DNA of 64,000 nt from Sclerotiophoma versabilis (lineage: Eukaryota; Ascomycota; Dothideomycetes; Pleosporales; Didymellaceae): contig JAAROD010000095.1 of assembly GCA_012274445.1 (NCBI GenBank), positions 310,001-374,000 of the forward strand, in the 5' to 3' direction. Positions 1-10,668 of the stretch are shown here, in pieces. The stretch's first letter is position 1. Each line of letters begins with the position of its first letter. Both the position numbers and the translations under genes were made by a program. The notes below the pieces were generated by a model. That model did no database searches. It was not told the DNA's origin and saw nothing but the letters and a program-made list of their open reading frames with translations.

Positions 1-1471
1 AGGCGTGGATGGTTTCAGTGGTGTTCGAGCATGTCCGCTGGCCAATCACCGCGACGGAGGTCGATGGTGGTTCGATGTTTGGCGCTGAGACTGTCCGTGA
101 CGTTGGGCCTCACGCAATCACGAAGCATCAAAAAGGTGTCAGGGCAAAGGTGAAGATGTTGTTACAGCGTCAGTGCAGGTCGGTGTCACGAAGAATGGTG
201 TTGAGCAGCGAGAGGCATGCCAGTGCGGTAAGGTGTTGGTGGCGCCTGCAGCGAGGGGAAAGCTCGACCCCGAGACGATGCCGGGTTTGGCAGGAGGACT
301 GCAGGATCGAGGCTAGTGTCGCTGAGGTCAGCAGCTAGCAGGCGATTGGTAGACGATGTGGGCCTGGTTTGCGCGCGCAGGCGGGGAGTGGTGGGAAAAA
401 GCTTGGGCTCGAAGCAGAAAGGCGCATTTCGTGATGAGGGAAGTGCCCGCTGCTGCTCTTCTCAAAGCGTACTGACAGCTTAAAGCGCGTCTCGAGGGCA
501 CAATATGGGTGTCTAGAGGCTCGCAGCAGGGCGCTGGACGCAGATAGATGTGCAGACGATAGTAGATAGCAGCAGTGCACCGCTGCCACCTTCCCATTCC
601 TCCCCAAGCGCGCGATCTGCGATTCAGCGTTGACCAGGGTGCACGCTCAAGCGGTCGCCCGCCCCCCGTCGTCTGCAACCACGGCAGGCGTCTGGTCTGG
701 CACTGGCACCAAAGCAGCTGCTATACTTTCCCCTCCGCCGCCCGTTTCACTCTTTCCCCAATCTCTCTCGCTCTTTCCCTCTCTGAGACAGCTCTCTCGC
801 ACCTGCACCACCCAGCGTGTGCCCTGCGTCGCGCTGCCTATCGCTGCCTTTCCTGCCAGATACCCGCGGCCAAGCTCCGACAAGCTCCCAGGGCCTCGTT
901 AAACCGCTTCTGGCGCACTGCTCCACCGCAAACGCTGCCGCTGCTCTCTTGGTCCTTGGTACGTACCGCGCTCTTCTTGTTGTTGTTGGCGGGCTGCGCG
1001 CTTTTGTCGCACCCCAGCCATCCCCCCGGCCCGCCGAGCCCTCGCTAGCCCGCCAGTCACGGCCGCTGGCCTGCGCGCCCGAGCAGGTGCGGTGCTGTGC
1101 GGTGCAGCGCCGTCTGTGCGGTCTGTGCGGTGTTGTGTGGTGCTGTGTGGTCCTCTTGTTCGCCGGCAGCGCCGTGCTACCGAGCTCTGCCCTCTCCTTG
1201 CATTCCTTGCCCGCCGCAACCAAAGGGTTCAGCACCCGCCTCTTAACTTGTCTCGTTCTGTCCCCAAGCGCGCCTACTTTTCCCCTTTCATCGACTAGGG
1301 CCTAACCCGACTCCAGACAGGTCACTGCTGCACTCGTCTCGTCTATCCTGTTACGCGCAGCTCTCTCCGCCAAACAGACGCCGAGGGTCTCCCCACACAA
1401 ACACCCGGCCAAACGCAGTTAGGACCGCCCAACGCCAAACACCCGCAACCAACGACAGCGCGCGCAACACC
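1..1471 (+). promoter_or_regulatory. Upstream region and probable long 5' leader of the MADS-box gene
   Basis: No convincing gene is seen. The stretch is GC-rich; 725-800 is pyrimidine-rich (CTCTTTCCC-type tracts, common near fungal transcription starts), and 1088-1152 is low-complexity DNA built of TGTGCGGT/TGTGTGGT variants. Open frames here lie on both strands and have the composition of repetitive GC-rich DNA. The region probably holds the MCM1 promoter and leader; the transcription start cannot be placed. Confidence 0.5.
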
Positions 1472-2288
1472 ATGGCCAGCGAGATCACCGAGCACGACCA
1501 GAACGCGTCGCCGCAGCTCCACGACGACGGCAACGGCGCTCTCAATGCCGCCGACGCCAACCGCGGCACCAAGCGCCCGCGCCCTGCTGCCGACGACGAC
1601 GACGACGACGATGACAAGCCCGGCCGCGAGCGCAGGAAGATCGAGATCAAGTTCATCCAGGACAAGTCGCGTCGCCACATCACCTTCTCGAAGCGCAAGG
1701 CCGGTATCATGAAGAAGGTACGTGCTCGTGTCTGACTCTGATCGAGACTGCGCGCTGCAGCCTGCGAGAGGGGCACGCGTTGTCCGTCGCATTGCGCACC
1801 AGCTAACCCCCTGCACCAGGCCTACGAACTGTCTGTCCTCACCGGCACCCAGGTGCTGCTGCTCGTCGTCTCGGAGACTGGTCTCGTGTACACCTTCACC
1901 ACACCGAAGCTGCAGCCTCTTGTGACCAAGCCTGAGGGCAAGAACCTCATCCAGGTACGCTGCACCGTCAACGCACCTGTCGCTTTGCATCACTAACACC
2001 CCGCAGGCCTGCCTGAACGCACCTGAGCCCTCCAGTGGCGATGCGAACGGCGTCGAGGACAACCAGGTGGACTCACCCGAGGACAACCACGCGCAAATGC
2101 CACCTGGTCAGCCCCGCGGCGTGCCCAACAACAACCCCATCCCCCAGGCCTACATGACGCCAGAAGCTGCTCTGCAGTACCAGAACTACCTCCAGGGCCA
2201 CCAGCAATCACAGCAGTACCCTATGGCCCAGCATGGCATGCCCCGCCATCCCAGCCAGCACTATCCCCAGGATCAGAAGCTCGGCTAA
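1472..2288 (+). CDS. mcm1: Mcm1-like MADS-box transcription factor
   Basis: Exons 1472-1717, 1820-1954 and 2007-2288 encode 220 aa. The MADS box spans about residues 51-110: an RRKIEIKFI start, then RRHITFSKRKAGIMKKAYELS across the first intron, then LLLVVSETGLVYTF. This is the SRF/Mcm1 (type I) sequence, which binds CC(A/T)6GG boxes as a dimer in the nucleus and recruits partners for mating, cell-cycle and developmental genes. An uninterrupted run of eight Asp lies at residues 41-48, just before the box. The tail (about 145-220) is rich in Gln, Pro and His, as in filamentous ascomycete Mcm1. Length is typical. The start has a good context (CACC ATGG). Donors are GTACGT and GTACGC; both introns are in phase 0. 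Confidence 0.95.
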
Positions 2289-5209
2289 GTATATGATTTT
2301 GCGGGCCTCTGCCAGATTTGGTAGCTGGCCACGATTCGGGCGTCGTGCACACTGCCCAGGACGGATACCCCTTATAATGGCCAAAAAGTAATTGAACAGC
2401 ATGGCTCACGAGCAATGCTCCGGTGTACGGTACGCAATGGCGCTTGTTTGCGATGTGCTAGACTGAGGGGACGATATGCATGTGGGAACGCTATGTTGGG
2501 AGCCAGGCGGCTGCAGTTCTGATCAGACGATTGTACGTCTTAACGTGGATACCGGCGTGGTATGGTGTTTTCTTTCATCTCTCTTGCGGTCACTATGGAC
2601 ATATATATCATCTCCCGTGTGTCATTTACGAGGTACTGTGTATTTCGATTCCCCTCACTGCTGGATGCATCGGTACACTACGATAATTCACTACAAAATG
2701 ACTACCTTGCGTCTGCAACTCTATGTGGCCTAGCAGCTCTGGGCGTATTTCCCCGTTCTAGGCGTAGCAAATCACCACTTTTGGACACCGGGTCATGAAT
2801 CTTACACTTTGCAAGTCATGCGCGATATCACCTTTCCCAGATCGCGCCACTGCATTGCCTTGTGGGGCTGATGGGAAAGATAGCCGAGTCCGCTGCACCA
2901 AGACCAGACAGTGCGCTGCTTCACCCTCCCAGTGTCGCCCTTAATCCACTTTTTGACGCCTTCAGTGCCCTGACATAGCCTCTTTGCCCAACCGTGGCGG
3001 TTTTGCGCCCCCCGCCAATCCTTGTGATTCTCAGGACTCTATATGGTTCGGAAAAAAAGCAACATGTGGCTTGCCCTGCACGACAGGTGGTTGTTACAGT
3101 ACTACCCGGTGCCCGCTTCAGCATTGCCTGTTCGCCCAAATCGCGCAGTCACGCAGTCGTACAGAGATGTTATGAGCCGCGTTGTGGTCACGATGGCGTA
3201 AGCTACCGCAAACTCGAAGCTCTGGAAGCAACGTAGAAGATACAGCGTTACATTTGACGTTAGTGAAGTGCAGCAGGAGATGAAATTGTATCTCAGCAGA
3301 CGAAAGCCCGGGGGCATGCCTTCAATTATACTGCTCATCGCAGAGTCAAGCCTTGCGAGACTTGTTATCTCACCAGCCCTCTCTACACTCCTCGACGTTT
3401 GGACTTTCTGATAGGAGATAAGGGTTATCGTCATTGACAAAAGTAGACACGATCATTCCTAGTTGGCCAGGGAATGAGCACACAAATGGACATCGGTTGG
3501 CGGGGAGCACAGCTTCATGTTGTGGAACGGGACTTCATCACGCTCGGAACTACGCGCACGCACCGACAATTTGAGATTGCAGCATCTCGAGGACATGGCG
3601 ATCTGGGCTGGGCTGCGACACGCGACAAGCCGTCAAAGCCGTAGGGTATGTCAGTCGATGGGGCTCCTCCATAATGACAGAATTTGACTGTCTCGCGGCG
3701 TAATATCTGCTGATCTGAGAGACGAGATCATGTCAGATTCGAGACCATCTATCTTAGAGCAGCTTCTTCGGCTCTCATAGAGACATAGGAACCTTCACCA
3801 GCCGCAGGTGTGAAGGTACTCACAGGTTCGCATCCATCGCAGCAGCCTTCACTCAATGTTTTAGTGGTGGTGACCGTTCACTCACGACAATCAGCACTGT
3901 CTCTTTATCAAGCTAACCGACCTCCTTCTCGACCTTCTCAATTAGACCACATGTGCCATCTACAAGAGACGATGTTTTACTACGGCCATATCCACAAGTC
4001 GATTTTCGTGTCATATAAGTTTGCTGAGTGACTACACCGCGTAGCCGACGGCGACATACCAACTTTTTGCTTACACGGCTTGAAGGCCGTCAAGAGCATC
4101 AGTATTAAGACAGCATGCAGAGCTAGTAGTAAATGGATCTGGGACCGCTTCCAGGGCAAGGTGTTAAAGCCACCTATCGATCATCAGACGATACTCGAAG
4201 ATGAATTTGCGATATATGCTAAGCGTATCCGCAGTATCAAATCGTGGTTGGAAAATAGTAAGCACCCTATGCGCAGCTTCCAACAGATTGCGGAAGAAGG
4301 ATGGGACATGGAGGAGCAATGAAAGCGTCAGGACATTCCTTGGACTCGTCTCCTTCCGACGCCGTGGAAAGAGTTGTTATTTGTTAGCAGACGGTTGTAA
4401 TGAGATGATGGCAGCATAAACACTTGCACTTAGCAAACTGTTGACGAAGTACTTCGACCTGCCATCGAAGAGTTACAGTCTACCAGCACTCGAAACCCAA
4501 TCGGACCCTGGTTGGAGCCTCATAACTCTTTAACAATGGATCCGGATACTGCGCTCTTCGGGCAGGTGTCCCACAAGACACGCACAACGGTCCAGCTTGA
4601 ACTGCTAAAAGCCGATATTCAAGTGTTGGGAGCATGCATGGACGACGTTCGGTGGATAAGATGAGGACGCAAAGACTGCGTTGGAAAACATAATGGTGTA
4701 TCGGCTGGTTCAACCCGCAGAGAAGTCTGGTTCACATATCCGCAAGGCAGTTTTATCAAAACCCTTCAAGCGAGCGCTCGATGATGTATCAAGAGCGAGA
4801 AGACAAGGACCACAATTTGCTGGACGCAGAGCCGTGAGGGTGATGAATGACGTTGTGGAGGAGACTCTAGTTGTCTATTTTTGGAACACGAGTTGGTTCC
4901 TGACTGGGGTGTGGGTGTTTGACTTTAAGCTTTCAGCTTTCAGCGCGTATAGATCCTAGCCGTAGAAAGGTACTTGAGCAAAAAAGGCCCCTCTCTTCGA
5001 AATTCCTATGTCTTCGAAACCCCCTCGGTCCACCCCACCTCTCACACTTATCAGCGCCGTCTACATCTCACCGCCTCTTTCCCTTATCGATAACGTTCCT
5101 ACACCCCTCGAACCCCTCCGTACTCTCTCACAACTCAATTGCAAGCTACAACACACTTCCTTTGCCCAAAGACACACTGGCAGCCACAGCTAGACTTCAG
5201 CAAATCACA
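2289..5209. other. Intergenic, about 2.9 kb
   Basis: The stretch covers the 3' end of MCM1 and the upstream region of GNA1. It is AT-richer than the flanks, with only short frames. One frame at about 4080-4322 is described separately. No tRNA, transposon terminal repeat or tandem repeat is visible. CT-rich DNA at 5030-5200 probably is the GNA1 core promoter and leader. Confidence 0.5.
4080..4322 (+). other. Unassigned short open frame, possible gene remnant
   Basis: An 80-codon frame with protein-like composition (basic and amphipathic N-terminal half; acidic C-terminal end, EEGWDMEEQ). The frame stays open some codons upstream of the first Met without a start. I do not recognise the family. 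It may be the last exon or a fragment of a decayed gene, or chance. No splice partner was found. Confidence 0.2.
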
Positions 5210-5819
5210 ATGGCTCTCCAAACCCCTGTCAGCGACGCAACAGCACCGCTATTCAGCTCCGAACTTATCTCCCCCGAAGTCCTTAAAGCGCTGCCAGAAG
5301 GCTACACCTGCCGGCCGATCCAGCGCCAGGACTACCACAATGGCTTTCTGGATGTTTTGAGGGTATTGACAACAGTTGGTGATGTTTCTGAAGAGGTACC
5401 TGCCTCTCCCTTGAACGCCCCCTCCTCAACCGATACCATATAGAGACCGAAAGCTAATACTATGCGCTTGACAGGCATGGAACGAGCGCTACACATGGAT
5501 CTCTTCCCGAAACGACTCCTACTTCCTAATCGCCATCCTCGACGCCTCCTCGCACATTGTTGGTACTGGTGCGCTGATTGTCGAGCGCAAGTTTATCCAC
5601 CAGCTCGGCCTTGTAGGGCACATTGAGGACATTGCTGTTGCCAAGGACCAGCAGGGCAAGAAGCTAGGGCTCAGGATCATCCAGGCGTTAGACTATGTGG
5701 CTGAGAAGGTTGGGTGTTACAAGACGATTTTGGATTGCAGCGAGGCCAATGAGGGGTTCTATGTCAAGTGTGGGTTCAAGAGGGCTGGGCTGGAGATGGC
5801 ACATTACTATGGACGGTAA
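5210..5819 (+). CDS. gna1: Glucosamine 6-phosphate N-acetyltransferase
   Basis: Exons 5210-5395 and 5475-5819 (79-nt phase-0 intron) encode 176 aa, the usual length for Gna1. The protein is one GNAT fold: a YTCRPIQRQDY start, LTTVGDVSEE across the splice, FLIAILD, VGTGALIVERKF, then GHIEDIAVAKDQQGKKLGLRII (strand 4 and the acetyl-CoA pyrophosphate loop), and a C-terminal C-x-F-Y-V-K-C-G-F segment. The enzyme uses acetyl-CoA to acetylate GlcN-6-P, the second step toward UDP-GlcNAc for chitin, glycans and GPI anchors; it is cytosolic. The ATG follows ATCACA. The frame is open upstream, but that sequence is CT-rich leader. Confidence 0.95.
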
Positions 5820-6313
5820 ACTCGAGCACATGAGTATTCAGGGCGTTGTTTAGGAGGACTGGCTGCATTTTGGGGCGTTGTAGAGCTCGAGAGGGTACAT
5901 GTCTTCTCAATGAGAGGATCTTAGATACTAGATAGGATGGTATGACTGCAGGCATGAGCAATCGTATTTTCTTTCTTGCCTCTGAGACTTGTTTGAATTA
6001 TAGTATGCGTAGTCAATACAGATCTCATGTATAAGAAAGGTCCTGAATGTGATTGTTCGTCTGCTCCAAGGCACCATGACCACTTATTTCCTCGAGCATC
6101 TGCAAGCGAGAAACTAGTCAACTTTCTCAAGCATCAACACCACAACTTGACAAGCACCACAAACGCACAACGATTCTATCAAACCACCTCAACATACACT
6201 TGAGAGTTTCAGGACCCGTGCACGGTGCCACGTTTGAACATTTTCGTATACGACCGACAGGAAGAGCTTGTGACTCACGTCCTGAAAAAGATAGATTTGG
6301 CAAGGATTGAAAC
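5820..6313. other. Intergenic between GNA1 and TRM44
   Basis: About 490 bp holding the GNA1 3' region and the TRM44 promoter. No gene or repeat is seen. Confidence 0.5.
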
Positions 6314-8095
6314 ATGACCGAAAATGAGGCTCAAGAAGCTATGTCCAGCCTGGACTTGAGGGAAGACGAATCGAAATTAGCGACACCGAAGCAGAAGGGG
6401 ACGAGTAAGAAGAGGTCTGATTCACAACCCACACCAGAAAAGTTCACACCCTACGATCCTGCATCCGCGCCAACTCTCTCTTCGGGGCTGCCGCCTGAGA
6501 TATGGACTATCGTACAATCTGCTCCTGCTAGCTTCACACCGCAGTACTTCCTTGATGTCAGCCGCAACCTGCTTGAGAACCCCAATTTGACAGCTTCGCA
6601 CCTTGCTCGTGCAGAGCTTTCGTACACTAGCTTCAATGATGCCTCGTACAATCCACAAGCCACAACGCCCCTGGAGCTGGCGGAAATAATCAAGCATTTA
6701 CGCGCCGAACACCGTCCACGTCTTATCGAAGGTGGAGTAGATGGTTACGATCTGACATGGACGGTAGTCCGGAAGCTGATCCCCCGGAATCCAAAGGTAG
6801 ACAATGCAATGGTGCAGACCTGCCACCTCTTTACCTCAACTGCGCCCATCACAGTCCATGCAGCCGACAAGACCGAAACAGTCGATGCGGAGCGCTACCT
6901 CGTGGTCTACATCCCGCACGTCTCTCGCCCCGAGGAAATCCCCTATTACCACCCCATCGTCCAGCGCCTCGCGTTCCTCTACACATACCTTCCCACGCCT
7001 TCCCCCCTCCTCCCTTCACCCGGCCATCTCTCGATCTCCTTCGACCTCTTCCCTTCGCACCCGCTGGATAACAGACTCTCCCGCACAGCCCTCAAGCTGG
7101 TCGAAGTTATCCACAAGCACTCGCGCGGCCGGCAGGCAGGGTACAAGAAGCGCGTACACCATGATCAGATCATCCCCCAGAAGCCCTTTCAAGACACGTA
7201 TGCCTATCTCAAGGGCAAGTACGCAAAAGCTTTGATCGAGGGATGGGTTGAGCAGACGCCACCCGGAAAACATGTGTTTGAGGATCTGGGAATTAGTGCG
7301 TTTCTCATGGAGCTCTGGGTGAGCATGTATGGAGAGGGAGAGGGTGAGGAGAGAAGAGCCGTCGCGCAGAAGGCGTTCCCGGGGTTTGTCGACATAGGAT
7401 GTGGCAACGGGCTCTTGGTCTATATCCTGAATGAGGAGGGATGGACGGGGTGGGGGTTCGATGCCAGGGCGCGGAAGACGTGGGATACATTCCCGGAAGA
7501 GTGCAGGGGGAAGCTGAAAGAATTGCTGCTCATCCCCGAGGTTCTGCAGACTGAATCGTCGTTGCAGGATGAGCAACGTGAGCCGGGACCGCCAAGTCAT
7601 AACGGTGTCTTCCCGCACGGAACGTTCATTGTCTCGAATCATGCCGACGAACTCACGCCCTGGACTCCGCTCCTCGCTTCCTTCTCTTCATCGCCGTTCA
7701 TTGCAATTCCCTGCTGCAGCCACGACTTCGGAGGCACGCGGTTCCGCGCTCCAGCGGTCAAGAAATATGTCCCTGATGATGGACAGCCGAAGGGGAATAA
7801 AAACGCTCAGCCGAGTGCGTATGCGAGTTTGTGTTCGTGGACGAGCGCATTGACGGAGAGTATGGGATATGTGGTCGAAAAGGAGCACCTCAGGATACCG
7901 AGTACAAGGAATATTGCGGTGGTGGGGAGGAGATTTGAGAACGAAGACGAAGGTAAGAGCTTGGAAGAGAGACTCCAGTATGCAAGGGAGGTTGTTGCGA
8001 AGAACATGGGTGGGGAGATTGGCATTGAGCAGGTCAGGACGCAGTGGGTTGCAAGAGGTAGTGGATTGATGAAGCCTGGGAAGGGTGGGCATTAG
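6314..8095 (+). CDS. trm44: tRNA (uracil-2'-O)-methyltransferase Trm44-like
   Basis: An intronless 593-aa protein. The N-terminal 60 residues are polar and Lys-rich. The AdoMet site is VDIGCGNGLLVYIL near residues 358-371, followed by GWGFDARARKTWD. Later signatures are IVSNHADELTPW, and PCCSHDFGG near 467, which are typical of the TRM44 family. The family 2'-O-methylates U44 of tRNA-Ser in the cytoplasm. The start is the first Met of the frame; a second Met lies nine residues in. It is convergent with the eS10 gene downstream. Confidence 0.88.
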   Translation: MTENEAQEAMSSLDLREDESKLATPKQKGTSKKRSDSQPTPEKFTPYDPASAPTLSSGLPPEIWTIVQSAPASFTPQYFLDVSRNLLENPNLTASHLARAELSYTSFNDASYNPQATTPLELAEIIKHLRAEHRPRLIEGGVDGYDLTWTVVRKLIPRNPKVDNAMVQTCHLFTSTAPITVHAADKTETVDAERYLVVYIPHVSRPEEIPYYHPIVQRLAFLYTYLPTPSPLLPSPGHLSISFDLFPSHPLDNRLSRTALKLVEVIHKHSRGRQAGYKKRVHHDQIIPQKPFQDTYAYLKGKYAKALIEGWVEQTPPGKHVFEDLGISAFLMELWVSMYGEGEGEERRAVAQKAFPGFVDIGCGNGLLVYILNEEGWTGWGFDARARKTWDTFPEECRGKLKELLLIPEVLQTESSLQDEQREPGPPSHNGVFPHGTFIVSNHADELTPWTPLLASFSSSPFIAIPCCSHDFGGTRFRAPAVKKYVPDDGQPKGNKNAQPSAYASLCSWTSALTESMGYVVEKEHLRIPSTRNIAVVGRRFENEDEGKSLEERLQYAREVVAKNMGGEIGIEQVRTQWVARGSGLMKPGKGGH

Positions 8096-8352
8096 CCATC
8101 ATAGCTGACACTCGTGGACAGAGATGATAGAAGGCTTTGGGCAAGACATCACAGGCTGGACAGAGCTCACTGAACGAATTGGGTATCATTGTGAAAGTGG
8201 TCGTCGAGTGCATATCCGCAACTCGTACGAGTAATACATTCGTGGTATCATCCTTTCATTTCGCCGTATGCCACCAGGTCCTATCCCTTTTTGTAATGCA
8301 GCAAAAGATGATCCTGTATCTAGCCGGTACTCCTTAAGCAAAGATCAATCGC

Positions 8353-9127
8353 TTAAGAAGCAGGGGCGCCACGGCCCCGCCCGAAGCCACCACGGAACTC
8401 AGGCTTGAACTCGCCAGGGGCAGCGCCCTCAGGCTTCTCGCCAGCATCACGGCGGCGGTAGCCACCCTCACGGTCGCCACGGTCACCGCGGGGACCACCA
8501 CGGCCACCACGGCGCTCGCCGTCACCACCGAGCATACCCCGGGGAGGAGCAGAGCGCTGCTGCTTGATGTGGGTCTGAGGAACAATCTCAGCGGGCAGGT
8601 GGAGCCACTCGCGGAGGTAGTCGAGACCCTCGGGGGTGAGGGTGTAGTAGTAGTACTGCCACGAGAAGCGGGTCTTGACGTATCCGCGGGAGGTCAAAGA
8701 CTGGCCTAGGCTATATTAGACCTCATCATGCAAACAGTGACTGGATGTACTGACAAGCCTTGATGACGAAAAGGTTCTTGGTGTCGATGTCGCCGTGCTT
8801 GGGAAGGTTGAAATCCTTCTTAGCAACGAGAACGCCCTCTGTGGTGACCGTGTGTCAGCCTATCCTTATATGCAGCAGAACTGCGAAAATATACGAGTGT
8901 GCCATAGCCATGGCTCGCGCGTGGGTAGAATACTAACCTCGGAAGAGGTACCTGGAAAGAGGATGTTAGCATATGTTCTTCAATTGACAGTCGAGGGGGC
9001 CAAGTGCAGCTCATGGTCAAGTCGTAATTTCGTGCGAAACTTCAGAGCTCGAGCGCGGCGTCGCATGGACGGTGGTGAGGGTGACTAACTCGTGAATGAG
9101 CTTGCGATCGGCCTTGGGGATAAGCAT
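8353..9127 (-). CDS. rps10: 40S ribosomal protein eS10 (S10A)
   Basis: Four exons on the minus strand: 9127-9090, 8951-8938 (only 14 nt), 8838-8755 and 8705-8353, together 162 aa. The spliced product starts MLIPKADRKLIHEYLF and reads on through EGVLVAKKDFNLPKHGD, NLFVIKACQSLTSRGYVKTRFSWQ and LTPEGLDYLREWLHLP, the conserved eS10 winged-helix core. The tail is rich in RGG/GRGR, as in other eS10 proteins. It sits in the 40S beak near the mRNA entry. The microexon supplies just EYLFR codons and splits Glu codons at both sides. Donors are GTTAGT, GTTAGT and GTCAGT. It shares about 300 bp of upstream DNA with SDE2. Confidence 0.95.
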
Positions 9128-9434
9128 CTTGACTGGTGCGAGGAGTCTCGGGGGATGCTGTGGGATTAGTGGGTGGACGATGGGAGGCAGTGTTGTCGTT
9201 CGCGACGAATATCACGAATATCGACGTGCTCCACGCTAGCATAAGCGACTTGGCGGTGGAGTGGAGGAAGGCGCACGGTCCAGTCTCCAGTTCGCGATCG
9301 TCAAAGTTCGCCGCTGCCTCATTGACGACAACACCAACCCCGCCAAGCACATTCACTATACTCTGCGATCGTCTCATCACCGCAATTTACGTGGAGTATT
9401 ACAAGCAAAATAGTTCGATCGACTCACAGCCAGC
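9128..9434. promoter_or_regulatory. Shared upstream region of eS10 and SDE2
   Basis: A 307-bp divergent intergenic region between the eS10 start (minus) and the SDE2 start (plus), so it must carry both promoters. No further motif is assigned. Confidence 0.6.
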
Positions 9435-10256
9435 ATGGAATCCGGCACTCAGTCTCCAGTGACGGTCATCGTCAGCAGCATTAAGGGCCAGAACATTGCC
9501 TTCGCGACGCAGAAGGACGCCTCGCTTACATCTCTATATGGTACACTATATGAGCGCGCTCCATGGATTCAGAACTCCTCCTACATCCTCACAACAAACT
9601 CGCGCCGAGCAGTCCACCATGCTGAAGAGCCCGTCTCAAGCCTCCTCTTTTCGCCATCAGATACATTCCTGTCGCTGCGTCTGACCGTACCGCTATGTGG
9701 TGGAAAGGGTGGTTTTGGTAGTATTTTACGTGCCCAGGGTGGCCGCATGTCGTCGCGCAAGAAGAAGAACCAGGGCGATGCGAACGCCTCATCTCGAAAC
9801 CTGGACGGACGTCGACTGCGCACCGTCGCTGAGGCCAAAACACTCGCCGAGTACCTCGCGATCAAGCCGGAGATGGAACAGCGGGAAAAGGACGAGCGTA
9901 GGAAGAGATGGGAGGACATCGTGGCCAGCACAGAGCGAAAGCAGGAGGAGCTGCAGAACGCTGGCGGCAAGGCACGTCTGGATGGTAAATGGCTCGAGGA
10001 TAAGGAGGAGGCGGAAAACAAGACGAAAGAAGCCATCGAGAAGATGCTGTTGGCGCAGATGGAGAGCTCGGACGACGACGAAGAAGAGGTCAAGCCGTCT
10101 GCTTCGTCATCCAAGCCTGCGCAACAGCGTGCCTTGTATGGCTGGGATGATGAGGACGATGAGTTCATGAGTGATAGCGACGAGGAAGAGGAAGTGTCTG
10201 AAGAGGATGCGAAGCAGTCGGAGTTCGAGGGCAAAGGAAAGGGAAGGGCAGCATGA
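9435..10256 (+). CDS. sde2: Sde2-like splicing/genome-stability protein with processed ubiquitin fold
   Basis: Intronless, 273 aa. Residues 1-90 form a ubiquitin-like domain ending in a Gly pair. The CGG-KGGFGS junction at 88-96 matches the conserved cleavage site of Sde2, where a deubiquitinase cuts after GG and frees Sde2-C with an N-terminal Lys; this cut is known from fission yeast and human SDE2. The Sde2 core follows: GGRMSSRKKKNQ and NLDGRRLRTVAEAKTLAEYL. A Lys/Glu-rich coiled coil (about 135-200) and a very acidic tail (YGWDDEDDEF and Asp/Glu runs) complete it. In fission yeast the C-terminal part joins spliceosomes to promote excision of selected introns and supports silencing and telomeres. 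Confidence 0.92.
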   Translation: MESGTQSPVTVIVSSIKGQNIAFATQKDASLTSLYGTLYERAPWIQNSSYILTTNSRRAVHHAEEPVSSLLFSPSDTFLSLRLTVPLCGGKGGFGSILRAQGGRMSSRKKKNQGDANASSRNLDGRRLRTVAEAKTLAEYLAIKPEMEQREKDERRKRWEDIVASTERKQEELQNAGGKARLDGKWLEDKEEAENKTKEAIEKMLLAQMESSDDDEEEVKPSASSSKPAQQRALYGWDDEDDEFMSDSDEEEEVSEEDAKQSEFEGKGKGRAA

Positions 10257-10668
10257 GCAGCAAGTCACGGTTTTGCGGACTGCTTCTCATTAGGTGATTT
10301 CTACAGCATTACTATGGTCCAGGCGTTCTTTCCAGCGAACTGTTTCGATACCCGGCTTGTACACTAGCTTTCGGCAGGCACAACAGACAATGCACATTGT
10401 TTATTTCATACGAGCATACACAACATTATACGCGAATGGTACTATTCCTATTGAACACTTTGGAACCGACGGACAGGGTTGCGGCCAAGTTGCCGACGGG
10501 TAACCCTATCAGAACCAGCCCCTCCCGCATTCTTATCGGAACATGCAGCCCGGACCCCACAGCTGGGCGCGTGTCATACGACTACACGCCTAGCATCCTG
10601 TGTGATTCTGAGTCTCTTGTTGGAAACTCAGCCATGCCTTCTTCATCACACTCGTCGAGATTTTCGCA
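10257..10668. other. Intergenic between SDE2 and the amidohydrolase gene
   Basis: About 410 bp, same-strand spacing holding one 3' region and one promoter. Nothing else is seen. Confidence 0.5.

Noticed and set aside
575..1305. Overlapping frames of 90-162 codons upstream of MCM1
   Set aside because: GC-rich, repetitive leader-like DNA with frames on both strands and no recognisable protein.
7016..8092. Antisense frames of 134-208 codons inside TRM44
   Set aside because: Shadow frames of the strongly coding plus strand; no start context or domain.
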